Assembly: GCA_002386045.1 (NCBI GenBank)
Contig: DGEQ01000045.1
Span: 2,071-7,966 of the forward strand
Direction: 5' to 3'
Length of the DNA stretch: 5,896 nt
From: Hungateiclostridiaceae bacterium UBA3922
GTDB lineage: Bacteria; Bacillota; Clostridia; Acetivibrionales; DTU013
The notes beneath the pieces were generated by a model. It was not told the DNA's origin and ran no database searches. It saw nothing but the letters and a program-made list of their open reading frames with translations. Positions within the stretch are counted from its first letter, which is position 1; the number at the start of each line of letters is the position of its first letter. The position numbers and the translations under genes were made by a program. Of this stretch, positions 4,687 to 5,896 are shown piece after piece.

Positions 4687-5562
4687 TCATCTTAGCCGGA
4701 AATATGCCTGCCTGATGTAATCCGACGGGGAATAGCCCATTACTTTCTTGAACACGCGGCTGAAGTAGAGCGGGTCTTCAAACCCGAGCCTGCAGCTGAC
4801 CTCCGAAACGTTCATGTTCGAGTTCCTGAGCAGCTTTGCGGCTTCATTGATCCTGATCTTCTCATGGTATTCCATGATGCTCATTCCCGTCTTCTCTTTG
4901 AAAACACCGCTGATGTAGTTGTAATTCATGGACATATGGCCGCTTATCTCGACGGAACTCAGCTTCCGTGAAATGTTGTTCTCCAGGAACATTATGATCC
5001 TGCGCGTGATTATATCGCCCCTGTCAAGCCCGGACCGGCTCCTTTCCTGGTTGAAAAGGTCAAAAAACAGTTCCATGGTCCCGTAGCTGAGATATGCCAT
5101 TTTAAGGTCATTCGACGACTTGCACAGTTGCGTCAGCGCATCCAGCTTCCTTTCAACGAGATTCGGATTATCCACCTTCAGAAGTTTCGGCAGCCTGATA
5201 TACTGGTCGTAATCGTCCTCGGTAAATTCCCCTGAAGCCGTGACAGGCCTGTATTCGCTCAGTTTCCTGACATTTTCGTCATCAGCGCCGCCATGGAAAT
5301 GGATGTAATACCACGTCGTCCCCGCCGGGATCTCATCTTTACCGTAATGATGCATCCCCTTTTTCAGGAAAAAGGCTTCCTTTTCGCCAACGACATACTC
5401 GGTACCGCACTCCCAGATCCTCATCCCACCTGAGACGATGTATATGAATACGTTGAAGTCGAGAATCCTGTCAGCATGGACGAAAGGCCTGTCCGCCCTG
5501 CAGAAATCCACGATCCTCACTTTTACGATATCCTTGAGCCCCAGTAATATTTCCGATCCCAT
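4687..5562 (-). CDS. AraC-family transcriptional regulator with N-terminal cupin-type sensor domain
   Basis: The protein probably senses a small ligand, often a sugar, through its N-terminal cupin fold and binds DNA through two C-terminal helix-turn-helix motifs. Taking ATG 5562 as start gives 291 residues. The sensor domain covers about 15-95, with RPFVHADRILDFNVFIYIV early on and FFLKKGMHHYG and WYYIHFHG later. A linker with LDLFN-type helices runs to about 180. The DNA-binding domain is about 183-285: first HTH near 202-226 (SSVEISGHMSMNYNYISGVF), second near 250-283 with VSEVSCRLGF, YFSRVFKKVMG and SPSDYI, the family signature. The frame continues upstream to a TTG at 5604, adding 14 residues, but that codon has no ribosome site. 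ATG 5562 also has only a weak one (GGGGAT about 12 bases away), so the start is uncertain. No target operon is adjacent, so the ligand is unknown. Confidence 0.92.
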   Translation of the reverse strand: MGSEILLGLKDIVKVRIVDFCRADRPFVHADRILDFNVFIYIVSGGMRIWECGTEYVVGEKEAFFLKKGMHHYGKDEIPAGTTWYYIHFHGGADDENVRKLSEYRPVTASGEFTEDDYDQYIRLPKLLKVDNPNLVERKLDALTQLCKSSNDLKMAYLSYGTMELFFDLFNQERSRSGLDRGDIITRRIIMFLENNISRKLSSVEISGHMSMNYNYISGVFKEKTGMSIMEYHEKIRINEAAKLLRNSNMNVSEVSCRLGFEDPLYFSRVFKKVMGYSPSDYIRQAYFRLR

Positions 5563-5680
5563 AGAGACACCACGATCCCCGGCCAAATGGATTGCCGCCG
5601 GCAAATTTACAGCCGGATTTTCCCCGCTGCCTTATTTTTGGCTTAGCCATCACGGCCGCACCATTCCCGGCAGCAACAGT

Positions 5681-5743
5681 CCGGGTTTTCCGTACCCTGC
5701 CGTCGTCTGCCGGGCCGATGACACGCCCGGATGCAAAACCCGG
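5681..5743. repeat. Long inverted repeat upstream of the AraC-type gene
   Basis: CCGGGTTTT (5681-5689) is the exact reverse complement of AAAACCCGG (5735-5743), nine pairs across 45 bases. The right arm lies just after the stop codon of the repeat-tail ORF on the minus strand. The loop has further GC-rich self-complementary segments. With no T run after the structure it is not a clear terminator, though it may be a degraded one or an operator region for the regulator gene. Confidence 0.4.
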
Positions 5744-5747
5744 CTTA

Positions 5748-5896
5748 TCACACGCCTGGCAAGTTCGGCGCCGGCTTAGCCGGTTTTGCGTTATTGAGTG
5801 GCTTTACACCATTAGCCGGTTTTAAGTTATTGACCCGCTTTTCGCCATTAGCCGGCTTTGCGGCATCAAGCGGTTTTACGCCATTAAGCGCTTAAC
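5748..5896 (-). CDS. C-terminal end of a repeat-tailed protein entering from the right edge (possible frameshift)
   Basis: I do not recognise the protein. On the minus strand one frame is open from 5891 to tandem stops TGA TAA (5750-5745) and gives 47 residues. It is made of 12-residue repeats with a six-residue half period: NGVKPLDAAKPA, NGEKRVNNLKPA, NGVKPLNNAKPA, then KPAPNLPGV. The other two minus-strand frames have stops in nearly every unit, and base changes between units keep this frame open, which argues for coding. At the edge the frame meets TAA (5894-5892). The neighbouring frame reads VKRL there, matching the VKPL of the repeat, so a one-base deletion near 5886-5892 is the likely cause. 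No start codon exists within the window. A basic Lys/Pro/Ala/Asn tail suggests a flexible linker or a surface- or nucleic-acid-binding tail. It may be intact outside the window or already a pseudogene. Confidence 0.45.
5776..5896. repeat. 36-bp tandem repeat with an 18-bp half unit
   Basis: Units start at 5776, 5812, 5848 and 5884 (the last cut by the window edge), all beginning TTAGCCGG or a close variant (TTAAGCGC). Each splits into two related 18-bp halves, for example TTAGCCGGTTTTGCGTTA and TTGAGTGGCTTTACACCA. Both periods are multiples of three. The array may continue beyond the window. Confidence 0.85.

Noticed and set aside
5563..5604. TTG at 5604 as the start of the AraC-type gene
   Set aside because: No ribosome site precedes it and the added residues do not look like family sequence, although the ATG at 5562 also lacks a strong site.
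5438..5825. Plus-strand open frames across the start of the AraC-type gene and its upstream region
   Set aside because: They are antisense to the regulator or run through the inverted and tandem repeats, with no motif or ribosome site.
5776..5896. CRISPR array
   Set aside because: The 36-bp period resembles a CRISPR unit, but the units are contiguous and degenerate with no unique spacers, and the half-unit symmetry and open frame favour a coding tandem repeat.

Overview
The window most likely comes from a low-to-moderate-GC Gram-positive bacterium of the Clostridia (Firmicutes) type. Three things point there: a T-box leader on the minus strand, SfsA and SelO sequences of the clostridial kind, and strong AGGAGG-like ribosome binding sites. 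The DNA looks slightly GC-rich, with frequent AGG arginine codons. This placement is inferred from family resemblance read by eye, not from a search.

Layout, left to right. Positions 77-476 (minus) hold only the C-terminal quarter of a SelO protein adenylyltransferase, so this is a gene remnant. A hairpin-rich non-coding stretch follows. Then sfsA (788-1597, plus) has an extended -10 promoter and carries an unusual Gly/Ala/Ser/Pro-rich insertion between its two domains. gpmI (1851-3428, plus) encodes a complete cofactor-independent phosphoglycerate mutase whose sequence is closest to the plant/trypanosomatid branch of that family. Convergent to it, on the minus strand, are a T-box riboswitch region with its terminator (3714-about 3945) and, just upstream, a 53-residue acidic small ORF (3947-4108). 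No aminoacyl-tRNA synthetase, transporter or biosynthetic gene lies downstream of the T-box, which points straight into the 3' end of gpmI. Positions 4109-4686 have no convincing gene but hold several degenerate repeats. An AraC-family regulator (4687-5562, minus) comes next. The right edge (5748-5896, minus) holds the repetitive C-terminal tail of a protein built from 12-residue Lys/Pro/Asn/Ala repeats, with an apparent frameshift at the very edge.

The genes do not form one pathway. gpmI is a glycolytic housekeeping enzyme, sfsA is a nucleic-acid-related accessory protein, and the AraC protein looks like a sugar-type regulator with no target operon in view. The recurring theme is erosion and rearrangement: a truncated selO, a T-box without its gene and without a recognisable Stem I 5' half, and several imperfect tandem repeats. 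I see no CRISPR array, transposase, tRNA or rRNA. The most rewarding items are the orphan T-box next to the small ORF and the repeat-tail protein at the right edge.
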